Assembly: GCA_046262175.1 (NCBI GenBank)
Contig: JBHENF010000019.1
Span: forward strand, 1 to 5,252
Source: RYN-124 sp046262175
GTDB lineage: Bacteria; Actinomycetota; Actinomycetes; Mycobacteriales; SCTD01
Direction: 5' to 3'
Length of the DNA stretch: 5,252 nt
Below the pieces are notes generated by a model. The model saw only the letters and a list, made by a program, of their open reading frames with translations, was not told where the DNA came from and did not search any database. The position numbers were made by a program, and so were the translations under genes. Positions 4,553 through 5,252 of the stretch are shown here, piece after piece. Positions within the stretch are counted from its first letter, which is position 1. Every line of letters starts with the position of its first letter.

Positions 4553-5252
4553 CTAGTTCAGGCGCTCGATCACCATGGCCATGCCCATGCCGCCGCCGAC
4601 GCACATCGACTCGACGCCGAACGTCTTGTCGAGCGTCTGCAGGCCGTTGATGAGCGTGCCCGTGATGCGCGCGCCCGTCATGCCGAACGGATGCCCGACC
4701 GCGATGGCGCCGCCGTGGACGTTGAGCTTGTCCAGCGGGATCCCGGCGTCCTTGTACGACGGGATGACCTGCGCGGCGAACGCCTCGTTGATCTCGAACA
4801 GGTCGATGTCGTCGACCGCCTTGCCCGCGCGGCGAAGGGCCAGCTCGATGGCCTCCTTCGGGCCGTAACCCATGATCTCCGGCGACAGGCCGGTGACCGC
4901 AGTGGAGACGATCCGGGCGAGCGGTGTCAGCCCGAGCTCCTTCGCCTTCGTGTCGCTCATGACGATGACCGCGGCGGCGCCGTCGTTCAGCGGGCAGGCG
5001 TTGCCGGCCGTGATGAGGCCGTCCGGGCGGAAGACCGGCTTGAGGCCGGCCATTCCCTCGACGGTGACGCCGGCGCGCGGGCCGTCGTCGGCTGAGACGG
5101 TGGTGCCCTCGGGCGTGGTGACGGGGGTGATCTCCTTCTCCCAGAAGCCGTTGGCGATGGCCTTCTCGGCGTTGTTCTGCGAGCGGGCCGCGAACTCGTC
5201 CATCTCCTCGCGGGTCACGCCCTTGATGCGCGCGAGGTTCTCCGCGGTCTGG
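4553..5252 (-). CDS. Acetyl-CoA C-acetyltransferase / 3-ketoacyl-CoA thiolase, C-terminal part
   Basis: The last 232 residues of a thiolase are present, in a frame open from the right edge (first residues QTAENLARIKGVTREEMDEFAARSQ) to TAG 4555-4553. Thiolases join or split acyl-CoA and acetyl-CoA in beta-oxidation and related pathways. Visible signatures are DGAAAV in the loop domain, NEAFAAQ, GGAIAVGHPFGMTGARI with the catalytic His of GHP, and CVGGGMGMAMVIERLN with the second catalytic Cys. The N-terminal half, with the acyl-accepting Cys, lies outside the window. Family length is about 390-400 residues, so nearly 60 percent is shown. The GHPFGMTGAR form resembles FadA-type thiolases of mycobacteria, but chain-length or sterol specificity cannot be assigned from this half. 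A GTG at 5218 is internal, since the TAENLA sequence before it is conserved. Confidence 0.93.
   Translation of the reverse strand, partial: QTAENLARIKGVTREEMDEFAARSQNNAEKAIANGFWEKEITPVTTPEGTTVSADDGPRAGVTVEGMAGLKPVFRPDGLITAGNACPLNDGAAAVIVMSDTKAKELGLTPLARIVSTAVTGLSPEIMGYGPKEAIELALRRAGKAVDDIDLFEINEAFAAQVIPSYKDAGIPLDKLNVHGGAIAVGHPFGMTGARITGTLINGLQTLDKTFGVESMCVGGGMGMAMVIERLN

Noticed and set aside
1..5252. Search for CRISPR arrays, insertion sequences, attachment sites, toxin-antitoxin pairs and phage genes
   Set aside because: No spaced repeats, transposase motifs, terminal inverted repeats or integrase motifs were seen. The tRNA-like gene has no visible partial duplicate of its 3' end in the window to suggest an integration site.

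Overview
The window is chromosomal DNA from a high-GC actinobacterium. Coding GC is very high, GTG starts are common (at least five genes), and several genes are of actinobacterial type. These include a Rv1155-like F420-dependent PPOX enzyme and a BaxI_1-type membrane protein with a long cytoplasmic N-terminus. At least one divergent pair appears to be transcribed without leaders. Nothing in the window looks like a mobile element, phage, CRISPR array or rRNA. I could not place the genus.

Layout. At the left edge is the 5' end of a minus-strand MFS transporter (1..~89). It diverges from a two-gene plus-strand unit at 157..1146: a double-ACT-domain GcvR-like protein and a peptide deformylase, with the stop codon of the first directly abutting the GTG of the second. 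A 215-base gap follows (1147..1361). It contains a tRNA-like gene (1216..1289) with anticodon UAA but without the long variable arm expected of tRNA-Leu. Next comes a plus-strand seven-helix Bax inhibitor-1/YccA protein (1362..2159), ending in a strong hairpin (2173..2198). This faces a minus-strand operon of a secreted M1-family zinc aminopeptidase lipoprotein (2617..4038) and the PPOX enzyme (2209..2616), again with a TAG/GTG abutment. The lipoprotein is divergent, with only 22 bases between start codons, from a small plus-strand protein of unknown function (4061..4417). Two tandem hairpins (4419..4468 and 4504..4543) separate it from the 3' part of a minus-strand thiolase (4553..5252), which runs off the right edge.

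The genes do not form one pathway. This looks like ordinary core and housekeeping territory: amino-acid sensing, N-terminal protein maturation, cell-envelope peptidase, redox enzyme and beta-oxidation. I saw no evidence of a new multi-gene system. The points most worth following up are the odd UAA-anticodon tRNA-like gene and the overlapping back-to-back -10 elements at 4045..4054 that would give two leaderless divergent transcripts.
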